From NCBI RefSeq assembly GCF_000245735.1, contig NZ_AHTH01000005.1, positions 186,001-250,000 of the forward strand: a stretch of 64,000 nt of DNA, given 5' to 3'. The notes below the pieces were generated by a model, which ran no database searches, was not told where the DNA came from, and saw only the letters and a list, made by a program, of their open reading frames with translations. The stretch comes from Alishewanella jeotgali KCTC 22429 (GTDB lineage Bacteria > Pseudomonadota > Gammaproteobacteria > Enterobacterales > Alteromonadaceae). Both the position numbers and the translations under genes were made by a program. Below, piece by piece: positions 1 to 8,678 of this stretch; the stretch's first letter is position 1, and each line of letters starts with the position of its first letter.

Positions 1-409
1 TATTACTTGGTTGCAGTACTAAACGAGCCCCCAATCGAATGCCACCAGAGCTTACTAGTGCAAGCAAGGCATACACTACAACCAGATTAGTTTTATCCTG
101 TACGCCCAAACCGGCAAAAAGCAGAGCTAAGATAACGCCGCTGGCGATAATGCCGAACAATACAGCACCAAGCGCATGCTGTCCCATATAACGAATTACG
201 GCGCGATATAGGCCTAACTTAGTGAAAACCAGCAAGGTAAGCGGCAACGTTACTGCAAAAGCGAGTACCATTGTTTGAAATTGGCTTACGTTTCCATTTT
301 GAGTAAGCACAAAGGCCAGCAGCAACGACAAGGTTAAAAATACGGTATCTATTACTACTGAAATTATGCGCTTAACCGAACGCGGTAGCGCCAGCAACCA
401 TGCAAGCAT
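1..409 (-). CDS. PglF/WbpM-like nucleotide-sugar dehydratase, N-terminal part (runs off window)
   Basis: The reverse strand is open from an ATG at 409 to the window edge and gives about 136 residues beginning MLAWLLALPRSVKRIIS. There are four hydrophobic stretches at roughly residues 15-35, 45-65, 80-100 and 108-125. This is the usual membrane anchor in front of the SDR domain of UDP-GlcNAc 4,6-dehydratases such as WbpM, PglF or WeeK. A GGAG ribosome-binding site lies 5 bases before the ATG. The catalytic domain is outside the window, so the family call rests on the anchor and on the context (PglC- and PglE-like genes in the same cluster). It would make the 4-keto-6-deoxy sugar used by the aminotransferase at 6895. 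Family fairly sure, exact sugar not. Confidence 0.75.
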   Translation of the reverse strand, partial: MLAWLLALPRSVKRIISVVIDTVFLTLSLLLAFVLTQNGNVSQFQTMVLAFAVTLPLTLLVFTKLGLYRAVIRYMGQHALGAVLFGIIASGVILALLFAGLGVQDKTNLVVVYALLALVSSGGIRLGARLVLQPSN

Positions 410-513
410 TTTTTACTCCATCGTGCTGGTTTCAGTTACCAGCACTAGTTACATCTATCAAGCTGCTGAGTATAGCAGTTAAGCAGTCTAAATGCAGCAG
501 AAAGCCGCCAGCG

Positions 514-569
514 CACCACTCACAACTCAACATTCAACACTCACAACTAAAAACTCAAAACTCAAGATT
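514..569. repeat. Heptanucleotide tandem array at galU 3' end
   Basis: Eight consecutive 7-mers can be read: caccact, cacaact, caacatt, caacact, cacaact, aaaaact, caaaact, caagatt. The last two overlap the end of galU, whose stop codon TGA is part of a repeat unit. The unit family is the same as in the other arrays of this locus. No ORF in the array looks real. Confidence 0.85.
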
Positions 570-1467
570 CCCCCAAGTGCCCCCGCAACCAAGTCTTAAA
601 TGCCGGCCCCAGGTTTTTATCGCGCAAACCAAACTCAACAAAGGCTTGCATATAGCCCAGTTTATTGCCGCAATCATGGCTGCGGCCAATAATATGGTAA
701 GCATTAACCGGCTGCTCTTTCATTAAAATAGCAATAGCATCGGTTAGCTGAATTTCGTCACCAGCACCCAGCGGGGTATATTCCAAAGCTTCCCAGATAT
801 CCGGGGTAAATACATAGCGACCCACCACTGATAAGTTTGACGGCGCCTCTTCCTGGCGAGGTTTTTCAACAATGGCCGTCATATTTACCGAATCACCAAC
901 TGTTAATTCATGCCCCTGCACATCGGCTACCCCATAGCTGGACACACTTTCCATTGGCACTGGCTCTACCATTACCTGGCTAACACCGGTTTCAGCAAAC
1001 AACCTGGCCATATGTGCCAGGTTATCCCGCGTTAAATCACTGTCGTAACCATCAATCAAAACATCGGGTAGTACCACAGCAAAGGGTACATCGCCAACCA
1101 GAGGGCGGGCACACAAAACGGCATGGCCCAAGCCCTTTGCCTGGCCCTGGCGCACATGCATAATAGTTACATCTTTAGGGCAAATATTTTGCACCTCATC
1201 CAGCAACTGACGCTTAACCCGCTTTTCCAGCATCGACTCCAGCTCGAAGCTTTTGTCAAAGTGGTTTTCAATGCTGTTCTTGGACGAGTGCGTCACCAAC
1301 ACTATTTCTTTAATGCCAGCAGCAATACATTCTTGTACCACATACTGAATAAGCGGCTTATCCACTACCGGCAGCATTTCCTTCGGAATAGCTTTAGTAG
1401 CAGGCAACATCCGGGTTCCCAAACCCGCTACCGGGATCACCGCTTTACGAACAGCACTCTTTTGCAT
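562..1467 (-). CDS. galU: UTP-glucose-1-phosphate uridylyltransferase
   Basis: Makes UDP-glucose from UTP and glucose-1-phosphate in the cytoplasm, the precursor for Ugd and for glycan synthesis. The 301 residues are the usual GalU length. The N-terminal nucleotidyltransferase signature [20 protein letters not shown] is at about residues 15-34, followed by [11 protein letters not shown]. The substrate-site segment [18 protein letters not shown] is near residue 265. It begins after an AT-rich spacer and lies downstream of ugd in the same direction. The C-terminus (GHLGES) runs directly into the heptad repeat, which supplies the stop codon. High certainty on function. Confidence 0.96.
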   Translation of the reverse strand: MQKSAVRKAVIPVAGLGTRMLPATKAIPKEMLPVVDKPLIQYVVQECIAAGIKEIVLVTHSSKNSIENHFDKSFELESMLEKRVKRQLLDEVQNICPKDVTIMHVRQGQAKGLGHAVLCARPLVGDVPFAVVLPDVLIDGYDSDLTRDNLAHMARLFAETGVSQVMVEPVPMESVSSYGVADVQGHELTVGDSVNMTAIVEKPRQEEAPSNLSVVGRYVFTPDIWEALEYTPLGAGDEIQLTDAIAILMKEQPVNAYHIIGRSHDCGNKLGYMQAFVEFGLRDKNLGPAFKTWLRGHLGES

Positions 1468-1507
1468 AATGATTCCAATTCTTTAATTCTGTAACAAACC
1501 AAGCACT

Positions 1508-1598
1508 AAACACTCAAAACTCAAAACTCAAAACTCAAAACTCACAACTCAACATTCAACATTCAACATTCAACATTCAACATTCAACATTCAAAACT
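1508..1598. repeat. Heptanucleotide tandem array between ugd and galU
   Basis: Thirteen 7-mers in phase: one aaacact, four caaaact, one cacaact, six identical caacatt, and one caaaact. The array ends 3 bases before the ugd stop codon (complement of 1602-1604). On the coding strand of the operon it reads as repeated AATGTTG/AGTTTTG units immediately after the ugd stop. Confidence 0.95.
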
Positions 1599-1601
1599 AC
1601 C

Positions 1602-2777
1602 CTAATCATTCCCAAACAAATCACGGGTATAAACCTTAGCTTCCACATCAGCCAGCGCAGGGTTACGGCGATTGGCCACAATAACATCGGCCAGTTGTTT
1701 AAACTCGGCCAAGTCGTTGATCACCCGGCTGTTAAAAAACTCCGACTGCTTTAACTCCGGCTCATACACTATCACTTCCACACCTTTGGCTTTAATACGC
1801 TTCATAATGCCCTGAATTGCCGAAGCCCGAAAGTTATCCGATCCAGCTTTCATCACCAGGCGAAAAATGCCAACGATTTTCGGTTGACGCTTAAGGATAG
1901 ACTCGGCAACAAAATCCTTACGGGTTCGGTTGGCTTCTACGATCGCCTGGATAATGTTATTCGGAACATTACGATAGTTCGCCAATAACTGCTTAGTATC
2001 TTTGGGTAAACAATAGCCACCATAGCCAAAGCTCGGGTTGTTATAGTGGTTACCTATACGCGGATCTAAGCCTACACCCTCGATAATTTGCCGGCTGTCC
2101 AGGCCATGACTTTCGGCATAGCTGTCTAACTCGTTAAAATAAGCCACCCGCAGCGCCAGATAGGTATTGCTAAATAGCTTAATGGCTTCGGCCTCGGTGC
2201 TATCGGTAAACAGCACTGGGATATCCTGCTTAACCGCGCCCTGCTGCAATAAGGCAGCAAACTGGCGGGCACGCTCACTTTGCTCACCTACAATAATACG
2301 CGATGGATAAAGATTATCGTACAGCGCCCGGCCTTCACGTAAAAATTCCGGGGAAAAAATTAAATTCGCCGTAGCGAACTGCGCACAGGCGGCATTGGTG
2401 TAACCTACCGGCACGGTAGATTTAATAACCATCACTGCATTAGGGTTAATGGCCATAACGCTTTGAATAACGGCCTCAACACTGCGGGTATTAAAGTAAT
2501 TGGTTTCCGGATCATAGTCGGTTGGCGTGGCAATAATTACAAACTGCGCATCCGCATAAGCCTCCGCCGGATCTAAAGTGGCTCTAAAATTAAGGTTGGG
2601 GCGAGCCAGAAACTCACTGATCTCTTTATCTTCTATCGGCGACCTCTTAGCATTTAATAACGCCACCTTCTCGGCCACAATATCCACTGCCACAACTTGA
2701 TTGTGCTGCGCTAGTAGCATCGCATTCGACAAGCCAACATAACCAGTACCAGCAACGGCGATTTTTAAACCAGACAT
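1602..2777 (-). CDS. ugd: UDP-glucose 6-dehydrogenase
   Basis: Oxidises UDP-glucose twice with NAD+ to UDP-glucuronate, a precursor for acidic polysaccharides. The 391 residues match the Ugd length (about 388 in E. coli). The NAD-binding [10 protein letters not shown] is at residues 10-19, the substrate segment [15 protein letters not shown] is near 140, and the active-site cysteine lies in [11 protein letters not shown] near 255. Pairs functionally with galU just downstream. A second, different UDP-sugar dehydrogenase (WbpA type) lies at 19614, so this one most likely acts on UDP-glucose. Heptad arrays lie on both sides of the gene. Confidence 0.96.
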   Translation of the reverse strand: MSGLKIAVAGTGYVGLSNAMLLAQHNQVVAVDIVAEKVALLNAKRSPIEDKEISEFLARPNLNFRATLDPAEAYADAQFVIIATPTDYDPETNYFNTRSVEAVIQSVMAINPNAVMVIKSTVPVGYTNAACAQFATANLIFSPEFLREGRALYDNLYPSRIIVGEQSERARQFAALLQQGAVKQDIPVLFTDSTEAEAIKLFSNTYLALRVAYFNELDSYAESHGLDSRQIIEGVGLDPRIGNHYNNPSFGYGGYCLPKDTKQLLANYRNVPNNIIQAIVEANRTRKDFVAESILKRQPKIVGIFRLVMKAGSDNFRASAIQGIMKRIKAKGVEVIVYEPELKQSEFFNSRVINDLAEFKQLADVIVANRRNPALADVEAKVYTRDLFGND

Positions 2778-2791
2778 AACAAGCCTTTTGA

Positions 2792-2847
2792 TTAGTTTTT
2801 AGTGCTTAGTTTTAAGTGTTTAGTTTTAAGTGCTTAGTTTTTAGTTA
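2792..2847. repeat. Heptad array, opposite orientation, upstream of ugd
   Basis: Eight 7-mers of the complementary type: TTAGTTT alternating with TTAGTGC, TAAGTGT, TAAGTGC and TTAGTTA. The alternation gives a 14-bp higher-order period. It lies 15 bases upstream of the ugd start and faces the forward-type array at 2864-3010, so the pair forms a large imperfect inverted repeat. Confidence 0.85.
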
Positions 2848-2863
2848 AAAGTTCTACCCCACA

Positions 2864-3010
2864 GACAACTCAAAACTCAAAACTCAAAACTCAAAACTCA
2901 AAACTCAACACTCAACACTCAACACTCAACACTCAACACTCAACACTCAACACTCAACACTCAACACTCAACACTCAACACTCAACACTCAACACTCAAC
3001 ACTCAACATT
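2864..3010. repeat. Long heptad array (CAAAACT x5, CAACACT x14)
   Basis: One gacaact, five caaaact (2871-2905), fourteen identical caacact (2906-3003) and one caacatt (3004-3010). The last unit overlaps the stop codon of the metallo-beta-lactamase gene (complement of 3009-3011). The homogeneity of the 14 copies suggests recent expansion by slippage. Confidence 0.96.
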
Positions 3011-4415
3011 ACCCAATTACCACATCGTCGCAATACTCAAGCAGGGCCTGTTGCAGCACCTGCTTCGCCGCGGTGTCGCCATGCACTATTCTAACCTGCT
3101 GTGGCCTGCGGCGCATACCTTTAATAAAGGCGACTAAGCCGCGCTGATCGGCATGAGCAGAATAGCCACCTAAGGTAATGACTTCTGCTTTAATGTCCAC
3201 TCTTTGGCCCGCTATATTAACATAGCCACCGCGCGGGCCATATTGCTGAATGGCCGCACCCAGAGTCCCCCTGGCCTGATAGCCTACAAATACCACCTGA
3301 TGTACCGCATCGCCTAGCATAGCGTTTAAATAATTAACGATGCGCCCGCCTTCGCACATACCACTGGCAGCAATAACAATTGCCGGCTTGCGGGTGCTGG
3401 CCAGCAGTTTTACTGCCGCCAAATGCTCGGCATGGCTATCAATGGTATACAACTGGCTAAAATTAAGCGGATGCCTGCCTTGGCGCACACGTTTTAACGC
3501 CTCGTCATCCCAGCATGCAGCCAATTGTTGATACGCCACATTAAATTTAGCGGCCAAAGGTGAATCTACGATGACTGAAAGCTCGTGCCAACGTAAATGC
3601 TGGTGAATTTTTTTATCCCGCAAGCGATAAATTATGCTTTCCAGCTCGTACAACAATTCCTGGGTGCGGCCAATACTAAAAGCCGGGAACAGCACAGTGC
3701 CATTATCCTGTAACGAATGTAGCAAAACCTGCTCCAAGCGCTTGATACGACTGCGGCGGCTTTCATGTAGACGATCACCATAGGTGCTTTCAATTACCAC
3801 CACATCGGCGGCGTAAGGGGCTTTAGGTGCCGGCAGTAGCGGCGAGTAAGGTGCGCCCAAATCACCAGAAAACACCGTAATAAATGGTTTAGCGGCAACT
3901 CTATGTTTAATTTCGACATAGGCCGAACCTAAAATATGCCCGGCCTTTTGTAACCTAAACTGCAACTTGCGGCCATCTGGTGCAACGGGCAAGTCCAGCC
4001 AGATATTAAACTTACAAGGTACCAATTGCCTGCCAATGGTTCTTAAAAAGCCAGCAATAAGCTGCTCATCGCGGGTTACCCCAACTTTAAGCGCGTCTTC
4101 TAATACCAGGGGTAACAAATGAGCAGAAGCTTCAGAGCAAAAAATAGGGCCAGTAAAACCGGCCGCCAGCAGATACGGGATGCGCCCAACATGATCGATA
4201 TGGACATGAGTAACAATAAGGGCGCGAATATGCGCTATAGGGAAATTGATATTAAGATCGGTTTTACTACCACTACCCTGCTCATCGCCCTGAAATAAAC
4301 CGCAATCGATTAATATGCCATAATCGGGTGCAACCAGATATTCGTGGCAAGAGCCGGTAACGCCGTCTACGGCGCCGTGGTGGATGATGGTGGGTTGAGG
4401 GGCTGAGTTGGTCAT
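3009..4415 (-). CDS. MBL-fold / beta-CASP metallo-hydrolase (RNase-type exonuclease family)
   Basis: A 468-residue protein with the zinc-binding signature THVHIDHVGR near residue 70, a second metal-ligand stretch AGHILGSAYVEI, and SGDLGAPYSPLLP. In the beta-CASP part FPAFSIGRTQELLYEL and ASGMCEGGRIVNYLN are recognisable, and GGYSAHADQRGL is a C-terminal RMMBL motif. This is the architecture of the YSH1/CPSF-like RNA-processing family (COG1236). Family membership is clear. The substrate and its reason for lying between ugd and glmM in a polysaccharide locus are unknown. Gene order suggests co-transcription, not necessarily shared function. Confidence 0.88.
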   Translation of the reverse strand: MTNSAPQPTIIHHGAVDGVTGSCHEYLVAPDYGILIDCGLFQGDEQGSGSKTDLNINFPIAHIRALIVTHVHIDHVGRIPYLLAAGFTGPIFCSEASAHLLPLVLEDALKVGVTRDEQLIAGFLRTIGRQLVPCKFNIWLDLPVAPDGRKLQFRLQKAGHILGSAYVEIKHRVAAKPFITVFSGDLGAPYSPLLPAPKAPYAADVVVIESTYGDRLHESRRSRIKRLEQVLLHSLQDNGTVLFPAFSIGRTQELLYELESIIYRLRDKKIHQHLRWHELSVIVDSPLAAKFNVAYQQLAACWDDEALKRVRQGRHPLNFSQLYTIDSHAEHLAAVKLLASTRKPAIVIAASGMCEGGRIVNYLNAMLGDAVHQVVFVGYQARGTLGAAIQQYGPRGGYVNIAGQRVDIKAEVITLGGYSAHADQRGLVAFIKGMRRRPQQVRIVHGDTAAKQVLQQALLEYCDDVVIG

Positions 4416-4430
4416 CCGTGAACCTCTCTT

Positions 4431-4481
4431 TTAGTTTTGAGTGCTTAGTTTTTAGTGGTTAGTTTTGTGTGCTTAGTTTTT
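4431..4481. repeat. Heptad array overlapping the end of the four-helix-bundle gene
   Basis: Seven 7-mers: TTAGTTT, TGAGTGC, TTAGTTT, TTAGTGG, TTAGTTT, TGTGTGC, TTAGTTT. Every second unit is identical, giving a 14-bp period. From 4445 on, the array lies inside the coding sequence and specifies the last dozen residues of that protein. Confidence 0.85.
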
Positions 4482-4828
4482 TGCTGTGATGTTTTTATTA
4501 TGGCTGTCAGGATCTTGATCAGCTCATCGCTTTGATTAACTAAACTAATGACTTGCGGTTGGTTTTTATCTAAATAACCTGTACAGCAAAGTAACTCTAA
4601 CCAATATCGGGCTTCTCTCGATTCCTTACTCGCAATACACATTTTTGCGACAAAATCAGCCCTTGACTGACCAGCTTGAGCCTCATTGATGTTTGCACCT
4701 ATAGAGGTACCGCTTCTCAGCAATTGCTTAGACAGCACAAATTCTTTGTGTTGCTTTATAAGATACTGATAAAGCCGAACCACCCGTACCGCAAAATCAA
4801 AAGCTTTGCTTTGGATATTACTCGACAT
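4445..4828 (-). CDS. Four helix bundle protein (23S rRNA intervening-sequence family)
   Basis: A 127-residue protein starting MSSNIQSKAFDFAVRVVRLY. The ATG at 4828 is preceded by GGAT 8-10 bases upstream; a TTG at 4846 would add six residues and looks less likely. The motifs LLRSGTSIGANINEAQAG and AKMCIASKESREARYWLEL are hallmarks of the family first found in 23S rRNA intervening sequences (TIGR02436-like). Its biochemical function is unknown. Here it stands alone in a polysaccharide operon, not in an rRNA gene. The C-terminal tail TSQQKTKHTKLTTKN is encoded by heptad repeat DNA, so the natural end has been overwritten or extended by the repeat. Confidence 0.88.
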   Translation of the reverse strand: MSSNIQSKAFDFAVRVVRLYQYLIKQHKEFVLSKQLLRSGTSIGANINEAQAGQSRADFVAKMCIASKESREARYWLELLCCTGYLDKNQPQVISLVNQSDELIKILTAIIKTSQQKTKHTKLTTKN

Positions 4829-4912
4829 AAAAAAGATCCAACTCAATTCACATCGAAATATCTATAGCATCAAACCACCAAAAAACAACACAAGATATTA
4901 ACAAAAGGCAAA

Positions 4913-4950
4913 GGCTAAACACTCAACAATAACCACTCAAAACCCACTCA
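4913..4950. repeat. Degenerate heptad array at glmM 3' end
   Basis: Five to six imperfect units of the actcaac/actcaaa type sit directly after the glmM stop codon, whose complement is 4948-4950. Weaker than the other arrays but in the same place relative to a stop codon. Confidence 0.6.
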
Positions 4951-6288
4951 CCGGCAAGCCTGCGCAATCATCTCAGCCATTTTGTGGCAAAGCTCTGCAT
5001 CTACCGCTTCCACCATTACCCGAATAAGCGGTTCGGTACCGGATTTACGCAGTAACACCCGGCCGCTATCGGCTAATTGTTGCTCGGCAGCGGTTACTGC
5101 ATGTTTAACAGCGTCAGACTGCAATACCGCAGCGGCATCGCCTTCTACCCGCACGTTAATCAGCACTTGCGGCAGCTTTTGCATACCCAGCTTAAATTCG
5201 GCCAGTGGTTTACCGCTTAGCAGCATCGCAGCCAATACCTGTAACGCAGCTACGATGGCATCGCCGGTGCTTACTTTATCCAGCAATAAGATATGACCAG
5301 AGTTCTCGCCGCCAATAACCCAATTATGAGCTTTTAGCTGCTCTAGCACATAGCGGTCACCTACTTTGGCCCTGACAAAAGGAATATCCAATTCTTTTAA
5401 CGCCAGCTCCAATCCCAGGTTGGCCATTTGGGTGCCTACTACACCACCTTGTAAGGAGCCATTCTGTTTGGCCGTGCTGGCCAGCATATACAGAATTTCA
5501 TCGCCATCGACCACCACACCATGATGGTCAACTAACATAATGCGATCGGCATCACCGTCAAGTGCCAAGCCTAAATGTGCTTGTTGTGCTACAACAGCAG
5601 CGGCCAGGCTGTCGAGGTGGGTAGCGCCACAGTGGGCATTGATATTAATACCATCCGGCTTGTCATGAATGGCTACTACCTCGGCGCCCAATTCACGAAA
5701 TACTGCTGGCGCAACTTTGTAGGCAGCGCCATTGGCGCAATCTACCACAATTTTCAGGCCGGCCAGAGTTAAGCTATTAGGGAAAGTGCCTTTACAAAAC
5801 TCAATATAACGGCCAGGCGCATCATCAATACGGCGCGCCTTACCCAGTTTTTCACTACTGGCGTAATCAATACCATATTGCAAAGCATGTTCCAGCAAGG
5901 CTTCTATTTCGGCCTCTTGCTGGTCGGTTAACTTGGTACCGCTGTTGGAGAAGAACTTAATGCCGTTATCATAATAGGGATTATGCGAAGCACTAATCAC
6001 TACCCCGGCATCCGCGCGGAAGGTAGACGTTAAATAGGCCACCGCCGGCGTAGGCAAAGGGCCGGCTAACGCAATGTTGACACCGGCAGCCGATAAACCA
6101 GCTTCCAGGGCCGATTCCAACATATAACCACTGGCACGGGTATCTTTACCAATTAACACTTCCTTGGTGCCGGCAGCGCCAAGCACTTTACCGGCGGCCC
6201 AACCCAGCTTCATGGCAAAATCTGCCGTCATCGGAAAGGTACCGACTTTACCACGTACACCATCGGTACCGAAATATTGGCGTTTCAA
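4948..6288 (-). CDS. glmM: Phosphoglucosamine mutase
   Basis: Interconverts glucosamine-6-phosphate and glucosamine-1-phosphate on the way to UDP-GlcNAc, the parent of the amino sugars built by this locus. 446 residues, the usual length. It opens with [15 protein letters not shown]. The phosphoserine loop is [15 protein letters not shown] near residue 100, the metal loop is [11 protein letters not shown] near 245, and the sugar-phosphate loop GGENSGHI is near 325; the C-terminus has [16 protein letters not shown]. glmM is usually found near folP/ftsH, so a copy inside a glycan locus may be a paralogue. A phosphomannomutase role is less likely given the GlmM-type motifs. Confidence 0.92.
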   Translation of the reverse strand: MKRQYFGTDGVRGKVGTFPMTADFAMKLGWAAGKVLGAAGTKEVLIGKDTRASGYMLESALEAGLSAAGVNIALAGPLPTPAVAYLTSTFRADAGVVISASHNPYYDNGIKFFSNSGTKLTDQQEAEIEALLEHALQYGIDYASSEKLGKARRIDDAPGRYIEFCKGTFPNSLTLAGLKIVVDCANGAAYKVAPAVFRELGAEVVAIHDKPDGININAHCGATHLDSLAAAVVAQQAHLGLALDGDADRIMLVDHHGVVVDGDEILYMLASTAKQNGSLQGGVVGTQMANLGLELALKELDIPFVRAKVGDRYVLEQLKAHNWVIGGENSGHILLLDKVSTGDAIVAALQVLAAMLLSGKPLAEFKLGMQKLPQVLINVRVEGDAAAVLQSDAVKHAVTAAEQQLADSGRVLLRKSGTEPLIRVMVEAVDAELCHKMAEMIAQACR

Positions 6289-6305
6289 AAACTCAACTCC
6301 GTTTA

Positions 6306-6902
6306 TTAACTTCTTTTAATGATCTTCAAAATGGTGTCGAGAATGATCCTGATGTCAGTAAGCACACCATGATTATCAACATACTCAACGTAGTAGCGCT
6401 GCTTTATCGGCAAAATATGATCAATGTATGCTTGGCGGGGATCGGGATACTTCGACAGAATTTCATTCTCATCCACCATTTCTATCGATGCACGATCGGT
6501 AATTCCCGGCCTGACTGATAGTACCTTTGCTTTAATATCGTCGGGGTAACAGTCAATAAACTCCTGAACCTCTGGCCGAGGCCCAACTAAGCTCATTTTA
6601 CCGATCAAAACATCAATCAGCTGCGGTAATTCATCAAGCTTGGTTTTACGTAACAAATGACCGGAGCGTGTAATACGGCTATCGCGCCCAACCGTTAAGC
6701 GGCCGGCCTGCTCAGCGTTAACACGCATGGTTCGAAACTTGTGAATGCGAAATGGGATACCAAAACGCCCCACTCTCACCTGCCGGAAAAACACCGGGCC
6801 TGGCGAATCAAGTTTAATCCAAATAGCTATCAGCACCAGTACAGGCAACAGCGCGGCCAACCCCAAAGCCGCGCATAATACATCAAACAACCGCTTAAGC
6901 AT
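6306..6902 (-). CDS. PglC-like initiating sugar-1-phosphate transferase
   Basis: Transfers the first sugar phosphate from a UDP-sugar to undecaprenyl phosphate at the inner membrane and so starts each repeat unit. 198 residues, the short monotopic form. One re-entrant N-terminal hydrophobic helix (residues 8-28) is followed by [17 protein letters not shown] and FRIHKFRTM, then [16 protein letters not shown] and [12 protein letters not shown], all standard for the bacterial sugar transferase domain. Its start overlaps the end of the aminotransferase gene by 8 bases. The substrate is probably a UDP-diacetamido-trideoxyhexose, since PglE- and PglF-like genes are nearby. Confidence 0.93.
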   Translation of the reverse strand: MLKRLFDVLCAALGLAALLPVLVLIAIWIKLDSPGPVFFRQVRVGRFGIPFRIHKFRTMRVNAEQAGRLTVGRDSRITRSGHLLRKTKLDELPQLIDVLIGKMSLVGPRPEVQEFIDCYPDDIKAKVLSVRPGITDRASIEMVDENEILSKYPDPRQAYIDHILPIKQRYYVEYVDNHGVLTDIRIILDTILKIIKRS

Positions 6903-8061
6903 TCAGCAGTACCTGTTTTACTGCAGCAATAACCCGCAACTGATCATCGCTAGTCATCTTGGTATACAAGGGTAACGACACCTCCTGTTCGAAAATTCGC
7001 TGTGCAACAGGGAACATCTCTGGCGTGAGGTTATAGGTATCACGCCAGTATGGGTGTAGGTGCAATGGGATAAAATGCACCGAACAACCTATCCCCAACT
7101 CTGCCATTTTCTCAATAAAACGTGCGCGTTCAATTCCCGCTTCCGGCTTTATTTTTACCGGGAATAAATGCCAGGCATGCACATCAGCGCCAGTCGCCGC
7201 GGCCGGCATTTCCAAAGGTAAATCTTTAAAGGCTTCAAAGTAAACACGAGCCATCTGCTCGCGCTTTTCCTGAAATGCAGGCAAACGCTTAAGTTGATGA
7301 ATGCCAATTGCAGCCGCGATATCCGGCATATTGTATTTAAAACCCGGGGCAATAACCTCATAAAACCAAGCTGGTTTTGTTGAAACATAGCGATCAAAAG
7401 CATCACGGCTGATACCATGTAAACGCATTACTTTACAGCGCTTCGCCAGTTCTGGATGTCGGGTTACTACCATGCCGCCCTCACCCGTTGTCATGGTTTT
7501 ATTGGCATAAAAGCTGAAAACCGTAATATCAGTGTCTAACGTGCCAATTAACTTACCTTTGTATTTTGTTGGTAAGGCATGTGCCGCATCTTCAATAACA
7601 CGAATATTATGCTCTTTGGCTACAGCAATAATCGGATCCATATCACAGGCTAAACCCGCAAAATGCACAGGGACAACCGCTTTCGTTTTGTTAGTAATAG
7701 CTGCTTTAAAGCTGGCAGCGGTCATATTGAAGGTTTCGGCATCAACATCAACCATGATGGGTGTAGCGCCAAGATAACGAACAATTTCAGCAGTAGCGGT
7801 AAAAGTATAAGTAGGAACTATTACCTCATCACCAGGGCCTACACCCACCGCTTCCAATGCCAGGTGCAATCCTGATGTGGCCGAGTTAACGGCTATCGAC
7901 TCTAACGAACTGTCACCAAGAAAAGCAGTAAAGTCTGCTTCAAATTGCTTGGTTTTTGGTCCTGTAGTAACCCAGCCAGAACGCAGGGCACTTGCCACTT
8001 CATTAATTTCTTCTTCGCCAATCTCTGGCAATGCAAATGGCAAAAAATTATTTGCTGACAT
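6895..8061 (-). CDS. DegT/DnrJ/EryC1 aminotransferase, PglE/WeeJ-like
   Basis: PLP enzyme expected to aminate C4 of the UDP-4-keto-6-deoxy sugar produced by a PglF-type dehydratase. 388 residues. It opens with [20 protein letters not shown], has the phosphate-cup segment [20 protein letters not shown] near 60, the PLP aspartate in [11 protein letters not shown] near 160, and the Schiff-base lysine in [16 protein letters not shown] near 190. The product would be a 4-amino sugar for N-acetylation by the GNAT just upstream (8075). The two neighbours and PglC form a tight group. The family is certain; the sugar is inferred. Confidence 0.92.
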   Translation of the reverse strand: MSANNFLPFALPEIGEEEINEVASALRSGWVTTGPKTKQFEADFTAFLGDSSLESIAVNSATSGLHLALEAVGVGPGDEVIVPTYTFTATAEIVRYLGATPIMVDVDAETFNMTAASFKAAITNKTKAVVPVHFAGLACDMDPIIAVAKEHNIRVIEDAAHALPTKYKGKLIGTLDTDITVFSFYANKTMTTGEGGMVVTRHPELAKRCKVMRLHGISRDAFDRYVSTKPAWFYEVIAPGFKYNMPDIAAAIGIHQLKRLPAFQEKREQMARVYFEAFKDLPLEMPAAATGADVHAWHLFPVKIKPEAGIERARFIEKMAELGIGCSVHFIPLHLHPYWRDTYNLTPEMFPVAQRIFEQEVSLPLYTKMTSDDQLRVIAAVKQVLLNA

Positions 8062-8074
8062 ATAGCCTCAAAAA

Positions 8075-8677
8075 TTAAAAGGATTTTGTTAAACGTAACA
8101 TCTGCCTACCATCAGGCTGAGTAAACTCACTCTCGATCTGATAACCGGCCTTAGTATAGAAACCCACCACAGCATCATTGCCATGTTTATCGGTAGTTAA
8201 GTACAAACAGTTAACCCCAGCCAGCACGATTTGTTGTTCAAAATCTGCCAGTAGCGCCTTACCTACCGACTTACCCGCCATCGTTGGCAGTACAGCAATA
8301 CTGCTAAGTAAAGCTGTTTGCTGTAAGGTCGCTGGCTTATCTCCCTTGTAAAACATGGCATAGTAAAGCTTGCGCAGCACCTTAATAGGATGTTTGATGA
8401 TCCCAGGTATTGCTGCGATAAGAAATGCAAACCACATTTTCTTTCGCAAAGCAGGAAAATACAGATCAGGAGCCAGAGTGCCAGCCGCAAAACCGACTAT
8501 CCTCTGTTCATCATCAATCGCTACTTGCATTACACCGTATTGTTCCGAGGAAAAAGCCTGATACATTTTTCTTAAAAAAGGCTTACCCAGCATGGTAAGA
8601 AAAAAACCTTCAAAAGCAGCAAGATGTACATCAACAATTTGCTGCAGATCATCCCTGGTCGCTTTACGAATCATCAT
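8075..8677 (-). CDS. GNAT-family N-acetyltransferase
   Basis: A 200-residue single-domain GNAT. It begins MIRKATRDDLQQIVDVHLAAFEG; the acetyl-CoA-binding region is LLSSIAVLPTMAGKSVGKALLADFEQ near 125-150, with an R/Q-x-x-G-x-G/A-like loop, and the end is GFYTKAGYQIESEF. The aminotransferase is 13 bases downstream. Bacillosamine-type pathways normally use a left-handed beta-helix acetyltransferase (PglD/WeeI) here, so a GNAT in this slot would be a non-homologous replacement, as PseH is in another pathway. The role is inferred from position. Confidence 0.85.
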   Translation of the reverse strand: MMIRKATRDDLQQIVDVHLAAFEGFFLTMLGKPFLRKMYQAFSSEQYGVMQVAIDDEQRIVGFAAGTLAPDLYFPALRKKMWFAFLIAAIPGIIKHPIKVLRKLYYAMFYKGDKPATLQQTALLSSIAVLPTMAGKSVGKALLADFEQQIVLAGVNCLYLTTDKHGNDAVVGFYTKAGYQIESEFTQPDGRQMLRLTKSF

Positions 8678-8678
8678 A

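Noticed and set aside
400-726. Forward reading frame encoding 108 residues
   Set aside because: It lies opposite galU and its amino acids ([16 protein letters not shown]) come from heptad DNA; no ribosome-binding site and no plausible product.
2864-3010. Short regular repeats as a possible CRISPR array
   Set aside because: The units are 7 bases with no spacers and no cas genes nearby; they are simple tandem repeats.
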